Of a stretch of 61,507 nt of DNA, positions 49,026 through 57,476 are shown piece after piece; position 1 is the first letter of the stretch, and each line of letters opens with the position of its first letter. The position numbers and the translations under genes were made by a program. The DNA lies in assembly GCA_944383355.1 (NCBI GenBank), contig CALWPF010000007.1, positions 1-61,507 of the forward strand, given 5' to 3'. This DNA is from an uncultured Clostridia bacterium (lineage in GTDB: Bacteria; Bacillota; Clostridia; Christensenellales; UBA1242). The notes under the pieces were generated by a model. That model saw nothing but the letters and a program-made list of their open reading frames with translations. It was not told where the DNA came from and made no database searches.

Positions 49026-50126
49026 TTATTTTAGAGTCATTTGATTGCTATCAACACATACATCAAATTGTTTGCACAATGATGGAATGGTGCTCGGGCT
49101 CGGTATTTGTGATATCACATCTAGAGATAGATCTATTCCCCTACTCTCTGCCTCAATGATTTGGCTATCAAAAATTTGTTGGAATTGACCATAAATAGTC
49201 TGCCTATCAAGATTATCCAATCTATCCAATATATCCTTGCCTTTTGTAGTTTTACCATAATTAATCTCAAACTCTTTTATAGCATATTCCACTGTAGGAA
49301 TAAATATTTGAGAAACATTTTTGCACTCAGTGTAAATGTTATCATAAACCAATATATCACTTAGGTATTTATCTAATCTTTGTTGATATGCAGAACTAAC
49401 ATATCTTGATAGGTGCCTCATTAGATTATATGACTTGTATCTAGCCAAAACCTCCATAGGCTCACCAGCATACAAATATTTCTCAAGCTCACCAATATTC
49501 CCCATTGTATTGCGCCCATTATCACCGAGATTGGTACTAAATACTAACCCACATAATATACAAAATTGGTCAAACTGCGGGATATTGGCACCACCTAGAT
49601 AAGATTTGGCTAGAGCAAATTGTCTCAAATGCTCATTTTCGTGTGCTATATTGAGAGGCATACCAATACTCAACTCGTCATCTACGGTATCTGTGGAATT
49701 GTGCTTGCTTAGGTAATATTGCACTGTGTTATTGGGGTCTGATGTGGCTAGACAATATTGGGAAACAGATGAATTAAATGTACAATAAACCTGTGGCTGG
49801 GTAATACCATAGGAATCTATTACAATTTCACTAAATTCTTGTATCAATTGCCCTATATTTTTAGTAGTCATAGATGCATATAAATTTCCGTCACAAAAGG
49901 TATTGAGAGATTTGGTAATAAAAGGACGCACATCAAGATATCGCTGATAATCTGGCTCTGCCAATAATATACTGTCAATACCGAGCTTATTATTATATTT
50001 TTTACTAAAAAAATCATCATCAACAAAAACACATCTATTAAAAGTATTCCATTGAGATAATCGCTTACGTATCTTAATCTCTTTATATATAGTGTCAAAC
50101 ATCCAAAGCTTATCCTCTTTATTCAT
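49026..50126 (-). CDS. HENEH zincin-like protein, unknown
   Basis: 366 residues. NIAHENEHLRQF (~159-170) contains an HExxH motif, His162-Glu163-His166, followed ~50-60 residues later by LEKYLYAGEPMEVLARY, where a Glu could be the third zinc ligand. This pattern occurs in uncharacterised phage- and plasmid-type metallopeptidase-like proteins. No signal peptide is seen. The rest is helical, with no motif I know. It is divergent from dnaN and monocistronic. It is unrelated by eye to the HExxH protein at 45312-46181. Confidence 0.65.
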   Translation of the reverse strand: MNKEDKLWMFDTIYKEIKIRKRLSQWNTFNRCVFVDDDFFSKKYNNKLGIDSILLAEPDYQRYLDVRPFITKSLNTFCDGNLYASMTTKNIGQLIQEFSEIVIDSYGITQPQVYCTFNSSVSQYCLATSDPNNTVQYYLSKHNSTDTVDDELSIGMPLNIAHENEHLRQFALAKSYLGGANIPQFDQFCILCGLVFSTNLGDNGRNTMGNIGELEKYLYAGEPMEVLARYKSYNLMRHLSRYVSSAYQQRLDKYLSDILVYDNIYTECKNVSQIFIPTVEYAIKEFEINYGKTTKGKDILDRLDNLDRQTIYGQFQQIFDSQIIEAESRGIDLSLDVISQIPSPSTIPSLCKQFDVCVDSNQMTLK

Positions 50127-50318
50127 AAAATACCACAGGTTTTGCTACTTGTCAACAACTAAATAGGTTACCAAGATAGTCGCATTGCTTTTGTACAAAA
50201 AAATATTTTCATCTAATTACAAGTATTACTGTAGTTAAATACTACAAACAAAAACATTTCACTCCCCGTGCTCATATTATCAATAATCTAGTCAATTAGA
50301 TTTTTTGAGTTTTTTCTA

Positions 50319-50347
50319 TTGAAAAAAAACCTCAAATAAGATATACT
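50319..50347 (+). promoter_or_regulatory. dnaN promoter
   Basis: TTGAAA (50319-50324), a 17-bp spacer and TATACT (50342-50347). The transcript would begin near 50354, about 46 nt before the ATG. A long GAGTTTTTTC/GAAAAAAAACCTC hairpin overlaps the -35 side. Confidence 0.6.
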
Positions 50348-50399
50348 TAGTTAGTCAAAAAAGTATTACAATTTACTAGAACAAAAAGGAGAAAATAAT

Positions 50400-51506
50400 A
50401 TGAAATTTTCGTGTCAAGGTCTGGACCTAGCAGATGCAGTATTAAAAGTAGTAAAAGCAGCAGCAGTGAGGACAACCAATCCAATACTAGAGTGTGTAAA
50501 GATTGTTGCAGAAAATGACAAGTTGACTCTAACATGTACTGACTTGGAATTGACTATAACCAAGGTAATAAAAGCTGACATAAAGTCCGAGGGTACAGCT
50601 GTAATACCTGCAAAATTTTTTGCAGAATTTGCTAGCAAGATTAGTGGAGAGCAGATAGACTTTCATCTAAAAGATGATAAGATTATGGAGGTAAAATACT
50701 CTGACAATACAGCAGTGTTCCAATGTCAAGAGGCTACCGAATTTCCAGCTCCTCACACATTGGACAACCCAAATTATGTAGATATTCGTAGTGATTATTT
50801 TCGTGATTTGGTAACAAAGGCAAGCGTAGCAGTAGCACAAGATGACTCTAGACCTATGTTGCGAGGAATACTGGTAGAGGTAGAGGGCGATGAGATACAT
50901 GGCGTAGCACTAGATGGTGTACGTATGGCACTCATTCGCAAACCTACTGAGGCTCATTCAGCAGAATTTGGTATCATCGTACCTGCTAGATGTTTGCTAG
51001 AAATTGTGAGGTTACTCCCTGAAAACAACCAGGTGGTAAGAGTTTGTACTCAAAAGAATCATCTAGAAATCAACCTAGGAGATACTGTGTTGATGACTAG
51101 ATTGCTGGGTATGAAATCTGACTATGTATCTTATCATCAAATATTGCCTACAAACTTTGCTACAGAGATTAATGTCAATCGTCAACATTTGCTAGATACA
51201 ATTGACCGTGCTAGTTTGCTCGCTAGAGCTGAAAGAAACTATGTAGTAAAATTTAATATATCCAACAATCAAATGGTAATAAACAGTGAGTCGCAATTAG
51301 GTAATATTACCGAAAGACTACTAATCACCCAAAACGGTAATGATTTGGTAATCGAGTTTAACGGTAGACTATATACAGATGCTCTGAGAGTCATCTCAGA
51401 TGAGTTTATCAAAATAAGTTATGTCAATGCTACAAACCCTTGTGTAATTACTCCAACAGAGGGTGACGACTTTTTGTACCTCATACTACCAATGCGACCT
51501 ATGTAA
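50400..51506 (+). CDS. dnaN: DNA polymerase III beta subunit (sliding clamp)
   Basis: A 368-residue clamp of normal length with the three-domain repeat. Recognisable segments are TNPILECVKI, ASVAVAQDDSRPMLRGIL, VALDGVRMALI and the C-terminal FLYLILPMRPM. It is preceded by an AAAAGGAG ribosome site. Unusually, dnaA is not upstream: a divergent unknown gene is there. The 160-residue gene at 51544 follows at 38 bp and is probably cotranscribed. Confidence 0.98.
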   Translation: MKFSCQGLDLADAVLKVVKAAAVRTTNPILECVKIVAENDKLTLTCTDLELTITKVIKADIKSEGTAVIPAKFFAEFASKISGEQIDFHLKDDKIMEVKYSDNTAVFQCQEATEFPAPHTLDNPNYVDIRSDYFRDLVTKASVAVAQDDSRPMLRGILVEVEGDEIHGVALDGVRMALIRKPTEAHSAEFGIIVPARCLLEIVRLLPENNQVVRVCTQKNHLEINLGDTVLMTRLLGMKSDYVSYHQILPTNFATEINVNRQHLLDTIDRASLLARAERNYVVKFNISNNQMVINSESQLGNITERLLITQNGNDLVIEFNGRLYTDALRVISDEFIKISYVNATNPCVITPTEGDDFLYLILPMRPM

Positions 51507-51543
51507 ATATTTCAGTAAAAATTGACTAAACAGGAGCTAAATA

Positions 51544-52026
51544 ATGGATAAGATTTATTACCTAGACAAGATAGTAGGCCCTAGCGATATGGAGCAATTA
51601 CTAAAAGATAGTATAAAGTTTAAAGATACTCCTATGGAAATGGCGTCTTACTCATACACAGTGAATTATCAAAAAATACGCACAAAACTAATAATTGATG
51701 GTGTAACAGCCTCTCGTCCAAAAATAGTTATGATAGATGACTATGGTACAGACAGTGTGTTGTTTGATGACTTTAGATACCAAAAAAATATGTTAAAGTA
51801 TATAATGGACAAAAATGAGCAGGACAAATATCTGGAAAATCTGGTCACCGTGATGCAAGAAAACGATGTCCCTAGAGAAGAAATTGCAAGTAGAATAGAG
51901 GAATTGCGCTCCACTCCAGAGTTTACCACACAGCATCAAAAGACAAATATTGATGCAAATATTCACAAATTAGATGAGTATATTGACACAAATGACCTGC
52001 CACCTACCTTAGGCTTACCACGATAA
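51544..52026 (+). CDS. Hypothetical protein downstream of dnaN
   Basis: 160 residues with a CAGGAG ribosome site. The N-terminal ~75 residues are alpha/beta with an acidic VMIDDYGTDSV loop. Residues ~80-135 form charged helices, and the end is a Pro/Leu tail. I recognise no family. It is probably the second gene of the dnaN transcript, since no terminator separates them and one follows it. Confidence 0.65.
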   Translation: MDKIYYLDKIVGPSDMEQLLKDSIKFKDTPMEMASYSYTVNYQKIRTKLIIDGVTASRPKIVMIDDYGTDSVLFDDFRYQKNMLKYIMDKNEQDKYLENLVTVMQENDVPREEIASRIEELRSTPEFTTQHQKTNIDANIHKLDEYIDTNDLPPTLGLPR

Positions 52027-52080
52027 TCTCATTTATCAAAATAATCACATTACTAATATAGTATTAAAAATATTGCAATA

Positions 52081-52112
52081 AAAGAGCCAAACACTTAAGT
52101 CTGGCTCTTTTT
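52081..52112 (+). terminator. Terminator of the dnaN operon
   Basis: A nine-base stem AAAGAGCCA/TGGCTCTTT with a twelve-base loop and TTG tail, 55 bp after the stop codon. Confidence 0.8.
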
Positions 52113-52245
52113 GTTATAAATTTTTATATGGACTATAAAAAATCTCTATATATCAAGCATACCCTAAACTACTGTACTCATAAAAAGCAAATTAAAGTTA
52201 ATATGATAAAAACTATATTTTACTTAATTAAATGTTACGAGGCTA

Positions 52246-52905
52246 CTACTTCTCCACATTGTCACTTGATGTATTTAGCAAGATACTGTTTTGTAAACAA
52301 TAATTGGAAACTGCCCTAAAATTTGCATCATAATTATATTTTTGTTGTCCAAATTTTAACCACGCCTCAGACAAACTATTGCTGCTTTTTAGCATCTTTT
52401 CTACTGCGTCAACATTAATTACTTTATTGCCCTGTTGAGATTGCAAATCTACGCAACCATTTTCATCATATAATTTACATTGCAAGTCACATTCAAATTT
52501 GTCACACTGATTCGCAAAAATAGCCTCAGGAGTCTTACATTCATCAAACTCAAAAATTATATTTTGTATATACTCCTTGCTCGCTAGCTTACCTAGTACC
52601 TTTGCCACAGCATCATGCCCCATCTGCTTTTTGGTATTTTTGTCAACATCAAACATTGTTAAGTCACCAATCAGCACTTCTTCCATCTCGTGTACGGACA
52701 GCATCAATAAAACTTTTTTTATATCTATATCATAATGATACTCAGACCACATGGCAATTGCTAGCATTTGAGTACCATAAATATGCTCTGCCACACTCTC
52801 TAGACGGTCACTCTTGATATTCCACTCCAACCACCCAGTACGAATAATATATTTTAACTTATTACACAATACATAAAATTCAACTACACTTTGCTCTTTA
52901 TCCAT
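52246..52905 (-). CDS. HD-domain hydrolase (YfbR-like)
   Basis: A 219-residue HD phosphohydrolase. The metal-binding pattern is His in ESVAEHIYGTQ, His-Glu in LSVHEMEEVLIGDLT and Asp in FANQCDKFECDLQ, as in HD families where Glu replaces Asp of the HD pair. Relatives include 5'-deoxynucleotidases. The cytosolic substrate is unknown. It is the last gene before the ncRNA at 53066-53430, whose terminator separates them. Confidence 0.85.
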   Translation of the reverse strand: MDKEQSVVEFYVLCNKLKYIIRTGWLEWNIKSDRLESVAEHIYGTQMLAIAMWSEYHYDIDIKKVLLMLSVHEMEEVLIGDLTMFDVDKNTKKQMGHDAVAKVLGKLASKEYIQNIIFEFDECKTPEAIFANQCDKFECDLQCKLYDENGCVDLQSQQGNKVINVDAVEKMLKSSNSLSEAWLKFGQQKYNYDANFRAVSNYCLQNSILLNTSSDNVEK

Positions 52906-53065
52906 AAAAATACTTTATCCCTCTAAAATTTTACCATTAACTTATGATACTTATGTCATCGCATAAAAATCAACAGTAATATATCATAACCAAATATTTT
53001 TGTACAGCAAAATTTAAGTCGTGATAACAAAAACAAACTACTAAAATAATCAATATTCAAATCAA

Positions 53066-53430
53066 ATAAAAAAGTGTGGAATTTTTTTCCACACTTCCTT
53101 GAGAATTCCTTCCGCTCGCATTTAAACATTTTGTCACTACAAAGCGATAACTAAAATAACTTTGTAGCTGCAGATCGTGTTGCACATTAATGACACGTTG
53201 CCTATTTTGGTCTTCACCAGGGCTCAGATTTTATAAGTATCTCAAATTCTCAAAAACATACTAACTGTGTTAAACTTTAAGGCTGGGCCGAGAGTCCTTA
53301 GATGTTAAGTTGTAGGATTCATACGCTATTTAGTATCACGCCATCTCTTCATAAAAATATGCAGGACTCTTAATGCGCGGGTCGTAATATTTCAACGACA
53401 AATGGATTACTCCAAATTCGCTCGCTACGA
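53066..53430 (-). ncRNA. Large structured RNA gene, unassigned
   Basis: About 365 nt with a promoter-like TAGTAT at its start and a strong terminator at the end (stem 53072-53081/53087-53096, arms AAGTGTGGAA and TTCCACACTT). There is no ORF with a ribosome site. Predicted stems include UGGA-GUAA-UCCA near the 5' end, GUCGU/ACGAC, a long-range AGAGUCCU/AGGACUCU, GGU-GAAG-ACC inside CCU/AGG, CGUGU/ACACG and CUACAAAG/CUUUGUAG. The hallmarks of RNase P RNA (GAGGAAAGUCC, ACAGAAA), of tmRNA (tag ORF, tRNA-like end) and of SRP RNA (GGUCCGGAAGGAAGC) are absent. Confidence 0.65.
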
Positions 53431-53436
53431 TAGATA

Positions 53437-53464
53437 TACTAACCTACCTAATGAATTTTGTCAA
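53437..53464 (-). promoter_or_regulatory. Promoter of the structured RNA
   Basis: Minus strand: a TTGA-type -35 box at about 53459-53464, then TAGTAT (53437-53442) about 16-17 bp further. The start would fall near 53430. Confidence 0.55.
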
Positions 53465-53533
53465 GACCTTTACATTTAAAATTTGATAATAACAAAATTA
53501 TATGATATGCAATAATGCTTGACTATAAATTAC

Positions 53534-54511
53534 TTATACTGTTTCGGTGAAATTATTTGAGTATGTGAATGTGTAACCAGTATCGGTTATTGTAATAGTA
53601 AAACTATCCCTAACTGTTGATTCGTTATTTACAGCTTTTACTTTTACATTAAATTTATTTTCATTGGTACTGTCTTGAGTAATTTCATATTTAACCTTTT
53701 CTCTGTCTGTTTCAGTATTGTTTAAAAATTCTAATTCTAAAACTTTTTGCCTTTGCTCATTTTCAAATTCAACACTAGTTTCGTTAATTAATGTGCCACC
53801 TTGATAGATAGAGTATTGATATTCAACTTCTTCATCTTCTTTTTCGTGCTCAATTACAATATAGTCTAGATTATTTTCTAGTGATCGTGTTGTTAATTTA
53901 ATCTCAATTTCTGTTTCGTTACCCTCTTTTTCATATTCACGCTCACCTGTTACTGCACTATATGGCTCACCATTCAAAACGATTATGCCAGAAAGTGTAG
54001 AGTTAATCTCTAATTCTACTTCATCATCATCTAACTCTTCTTTTGTTTCAGTGTTGATCTCGTTATAATACATTACCAATTGTTGAGTTTGTCCGTTTGC
54101 TTGTGGAACGGAAAGTGTCATTTTTAAATTGTACTCACCATAATATTCGTCAGTTTCTGCGACGGTTGAATTAGTAAAAAAATTATTACCATCTGCCGAA
54201 AGCATACCCTGGAACATTCCCATATAGTTGGATAAATTCGTCACATCATCGCTTGAAATACCGTCTGGCCTAGTCGCTGAAGTTTGGGTCGTGTTTTGAG
54301 TATCATTTGCTGTTGTCAAAAGTGATTGAGACAATGACGAATTTACCTGTAAATAATTCACACTAGAAATGGCTGCCATAGCATAAAAATCTTGTGCATC
54401 AATTTTTGCATTTTGGGGTGTATCACCACACCCACTTAGTCCAATGCCCGCAGTTGCAACAAAAGCAAAAGTTGCTCCCATAAGTAAACCTTTTTTTAGC
54501 TTAGAAAACAT
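53534..54511 (-). CDS. Lipoprotein of unknown function
   Basis: A 325-residue predicted lipoprotein (basic N-terminus, hydrophobic segment 8-25, lipobox LSGC with Cys28). The mature part begins with an Ala/Ser/Thr-rich helical region to about residue 105, then a long beta-rich region with alternating Glu/Lys and Thr/Asn strands that includes many Glu runs (EEDEVEYQYS-like). No family is recognised. The ribosome site is AAGGAGG. The following gap to 54815 is AT-rich without a gene. Confidence 0.75.
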   Translation of the reverse strand: MFSKLKKGLLMGATFAFVATAGIGLSGCGDTPQNAKIDAQDFYAMAAISSVNYLQVNSSLSQSLLTTANDTQNTTQTSATRPDGISSDDVTNLSNYMGMFQGMLSADGNNFFTNSTVAETDEYYGEYNLKMTLSVPQANGQTQQLVMYYNEINTETKEELDDDEVELEINSTLSGIIVLNGEPYSAVTGEREYEKEGNETEIEIKLTTRSLENNLDYIVIEHEKEDEEVEYQYSIYQGGTLINETSVEFENEQRQKVLELEFLNNTETDREKVKYEITQDSTNENKFNVKVKAVNNESTVRDSFTITITDTGYTFTYSNNFTETV

Positions 54512-54814
54512 AACTTAACCCTCCTTAAAAATATTCTACAGCAGTATATCATACGCATAGTATATTTACAAAGCATATTTAACAAATAAATATTAGATAA
54601 ATTAAAATCATATACACAAAATCGTATAAGTTTTTTAATTAAAAATAATGTTGTTGAGTGTACTGGTAGGTTTTTACACAAAAACCCTAGCAACATTATT
54701 TATCTAGGTTTACTTTGTTTAAGTGCCCCTTATGCTATAAACTATTATTTAAGGAGTCTTAACTTAGTTTTTAATATTTAACAAATAGCGGAACAATCTG
54801 TGTATCCATCTAAA

Positions 54815-55486
54815 TTATTGCACAAAATCAATAACTATATTACCATTGTTGCAATCTGCAAAAAGCGATTTTGCTCCACCTTCTTTGTGCGTCGGCAAGT
54901 TACAATTGCCTTTTTTTATGTTACAAGATATACAAAAATCGTCCAAATAACCCACGATACTTCCCTTTATATCACCATTTTTTGCCACCAAATCAATTTG
55001 TTTCCCAACATTTAAATTATTAAATTCTACATCTCCACCATTTGAATTTAGCGTAACAGTATCTACGACAGAAATATTTTCTAATTTTATAGTCTCGTTG
55101 GTTGTGGATATTTTAATACTATCCAAAAGATTTGCTGGTACTTGCAAATAAATTTTTCGGTAAGTTATATTTGGCTTTAATCTAAAATAATCTAGCCAAC
55201 TTTTATTATAAGCAATAGTAAAACTAAGTTCGTTATTATCATTAACCGACAAATTGTAATACTCTTTTTCGCTCTCGTAGTAATCTATATGAATCTGCCC
55301 ATCTGTAGATTGTCTAACCTCCACCTCCCTATCCGCAACATCTACAATAATAGCATTTATTTTTTCATCATTGGATATATAACTTTTTTGAATAAAGTTG
55401 TCATTTGCAGGAATTAGAACAATTACAACTAAAGCAACTAAAATTAAAACTACTAAGACTAATAATATAACCCAAAATTTTTTCAT
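54815..55486 (-). CDS. DUF4097-like membrane-anchored beta-solenoid protein
   Basis: 223 residues. There is an N-terminal membrane anchor (~4-27). The remainder has the repeating short-strand pattern of DUF4097/adhesin-like proteins: SIKISTTNETIKLENISV, TVTLNSNGGDVEFNNLNV, DLVAKNGDIKGSIVG. These are often controlled by envelope-stress or MerR-type regulators and anchored with the beta part outside. The promoter upstream has a MerR-type 19-bp spacer, and the divergent merR gene is next to it. The ribosome site is GAGGTG. Confidence 0.8.
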   Translation of the reverse strand: MKKFWVILLVLVVLILVALVVIVLIPANDNFIQKSYISNDEKINAIIVDVADREVEVRQSTDGQIHIDYYESEKEYYNLSVNDNNELSFTIAYNKSWLDYFRLKPNITYRKIYLQVPANLLDSIKISTTNETIKLENISVVDTVTLNSNGGDVEFNNLNVGKQIDLVAKNGDIKGSIVGYLDDFCISCNIKKGNCNLPTHKEGGAKSLFADCNNGNIVIDFVQ

Positions 55487-55536
55487 AATTCACCTCTTTT
55501 ACACAGTTGACAAGATAATTTATCAATGTTACCATA

Positions 55537-55567
55537 AATGTAAACCTTTGTGTAACACAAAAGTCAA
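55537..55567 (-). promoter_or_regulatory. MerR-type promoter/operator of the DUF4097-like gene
   Basis: Minus strand: TTGACT (55562-55567), a 19-bp spacer, then TACATT (55537-55542). The spacer contains the dyad TTTGTG-TTA-CACAAA (55547-55561). A 19-bp spacer around a dyad is the hallmark of promoters that MerR-family proteins activate by DNA distortion. Confidence 0.8.
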
Positions 55568-55584
55568 GAGGTAAAATAAAAATT

Positions 55585-56370
55585 ATGCAAAAATTATTTT
55601 CTATTAGCGAAACAGCAAAAGCAGTAAATATGACAGCAGAAACATTGCGTCATTACGATCGTATTGGACTGTGTCACCCACACAAAGTAGATGAGTGGAC
55701 TGGTTATAGATATTATTCAATGCAAGAAATAGTCCGTTTAAATACCATATCTGCACTAAAAAGTATGGACCTATCATTAACAGCAATACAAAAAATATTA
55801 GATCTAAATAATCTAGATAAAATAATAGATTTTTTGGACAAGGCAGAAGAAAACGCAAATAAAAAGATATACAATCTAATAGAAACAAAAGAAAAGATAC
55901 GCCGTGCCAAAACTTTTTATGAAACCAAATCTGCAACCACAAAAAAACAAGATGAAGCCATTTTTATACAGGAATTCCCTACACGCATCATTATGCTAGC
56001 CCCAGAATTAACTACACCAACTGTAAGCAATTTATGGAATTATCACCGTCACTTTTACGCTCAAATAGATCCCACTGACAAAAAGGACTACTCTTTTGAA
56101 GATTTGGCTGGAATAATAGAAAAAGACGGCAAAACAAATTTGTTTGCTGTCTGCACCAAATATAAAAGTCACCCAAATCTAAGGACTCTGCCAGCAGGCA
56201 AATACCTATGCGCAAATTGCACCGAAGACAATCGAGAAAAGACCCTAAACCAATTATTAGACACCGCCAAAAATCAATATAATACAGTGCCAGAATTTAC
56301 TATTCAGATAGTTGTTTTGACTGGTATTTTGCAATGGGATTATCAAATTCAAATATATTTGTCAAAGTAG
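55585..56370 (+). CDS. MerR-family regulator with GyrI-like effector domain
   Basis: 261 residues. The N-terminal winged HTH (~5-75) starts LFSISETAKAVNMTAETLRHYDRIGL and has the wing WTGYRYYSMQEI. A dimerisation helix follows (~78-118), then a ~140-residue effector-binding domain of the GyrI/BmrR type (FPTRIIMLAPELTTP to IQIYLSK). It probably binds a small hydrophobic or drug-like ligand. It should activate the divergent DUF4097-like gene at 54815. The ribosome site is AGAGGT. Confidence 0.88.
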   Translation: MQKLFSISETAKAVNMTAETLRHYDRIGLCHPHKVDEWTGYRYYSMQEIVRLNTISALKSMDLSLTAIQKILDLNNLDKIIDFLDKAEENANKKIYNLIETKEKIRRAKTFYETKSATTKKQDEAIFIQEFPTRIIMLAPELTTPTVSNLWNYHRHFYAQIDPTDKKDYSFEDLAGIIEKDGKTNLFAVCTKYKSHPNLRTLPAGKYLCANCTEDNREKTLNQLLDTAKNQYNTVPEFTIQIVVLTGILQWDYQIQIYLSK

Positions 56371-56592
56371 TTATCATGATATCCCCCCCCACTTCTCGTA
56401 TCTAGTCTATATTATGTAAATTTAAAAGGATATTGGTTAAATATATTTGAACCTTATAAAAAATATAACTTTAAATTAGTCACCATTATTTAATTTTTTT
56501 ACTATACACAAAAATCCTCATAGTTCTAAAAAATTAATTTTTGAGCTGGTCATATAACCGCATCAGCAAAAATTTGTAAATTTTATTTACGA

Positions 56593-56832
56593 TTATCTTT
56601 GCTTTTGTGCTGATTTTTTTATTTTACTGTGATAAAAATAATTTACAATCACGGGTTTTGCATTAAATGGTTTAGTAAAGCTGTCATCATTTATTTTGTA
56701 TTCAAGTCCCTGCTCACTTGCAAACTCCTTCAATTCTTTATCTAACTGTTGCCAATATAAATTAATACCTTTATTGTAAATTTCATCATAAAGTGGATAG
56801 AGTCTAGGGTATTTCCCCCTGATGTAATTCAT
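56593..56832 (-). CDS. C-terminal part of frameshifted radical SAM protein
   Basis: A 79-residue ORF that is the C-terminus of the radical SAM protein next door (YIRGKYPRLYPLYDEIYNKG, then a Lys-rich end). The upstream codons in this frame read TFKPAI just before its ATG, which continues the parent protein's ENLNLR segment. The ATG is therefore probably internal and not a true start. Lack of one base near 56852 explains the break. Confidence 0.65.
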   Translation of the reverse strand: MNYIRGKYPRLYPLYDEIYNKGINLYWQQLDKELKEFASEQGLEYKINDDSFTKPFNAKPVIVNYFYHSKIKKSAQKQR

Positions 56833-57476
56833 AATCGCAGGCTTAAATGTACACGCAAATTTAAGTTTTCAAGCCATATAAGATTGCATTTATCCTTTAC
56901 TTTATCTATTATTGTCTTTACATCTGTTATCCCTGGGAATATTGGCGAAATAAAGCAAGTCGTCCTGATACCAGCAGCATAAAAAATCTTCATTGCTTCT
57001 AATCGTCTTTGGATAGATACACCTCTATCCATATCATCTTTAAAGTTTTCGTCTAATGTGTTTATTGACCAAGATACCCTAACCTCAGGAAAGGACTTTA
57101 TGAGCTCCAAATCTCTTAAAATCAAATCACTTTTGGTGGAAATGGAAAGTTTTATGTCACACCCTTTTAATTCTTCGAGCAGTGCTTTTGTCCTTTGGTA
57201 TTCTTTCTCGCAGGGTTGATAAGGGTCAGTAACAGAACCAATAAACATTTCCTTGCCACTATATTTTTGTGGATTTTTGATTTTATCCCAATATTTTACA
57301 TCAACAAACGAGCCCCATTCCTCATCGTGCCCTGTAAATCTTTTCATAAAGCACGCATAACAGTATTTACAAGCATGTTCACAGCCAATATAGGGATTAG
57401 CAGAATAATCACAAACTGGCATACCTGATTTTGTAATAACCTCTTTGACTTTTATTTTGTTTATTATCATTTCCAC
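56829..57476 (-). CDS. Radical SAM protein (photolyase-like), N-terminal part, frameshifted
   Basis: 215 codons. The 4Fe-4S motif CxxxCxxC lies in GCEHACKYCYA (~residues 32-41). The rest of the barrel carries GSVTDPYQPCEKEYQ and LSISTKSDLILRDLEL, as in the SPL/Rv2578c-type radical SAM family. The frame ends RVHLSLRL, which is off-family; the expected continuation lies in the -1 frame. Full length would be about 290 residues. It is coupled to the nitroreductase upstream. It may be a pseudogene or carry a sequencing error. Confidence 0.8.
   Translation of the reverse strand: MEMIINKIKVKEVITKSGMPVCDYSANPYIGCEHACKYCYACFMKRFTGHDEEWGSFVDVKYWDKIKNPQKYSGKEMFIGSVTDPYQPCEKEYQRTKALLEELKGCDIKLSISTKSDLILRDLELIKSFPEVRVSWSINTLDENFKDDMDRGVSIQRRLEAMKIFYAAGIRTTCFISPIFPGITDVKTIIDKVKDKCNLIWLENLNLRVHLSLRL

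Noticed and set aside
52128-52319. 63-codon + strand ORF after the dnaN operon terminator
   Set aside because: No ribosome site, and its end overlaps the HD hydrolase gene on the other strand.
53066-53430. RNase P RNA, tmRNA or SRP RNA
   Set aside because: The universally conserved motifs of each were looked for on both strands and not found; kept as an unassigned RNA.
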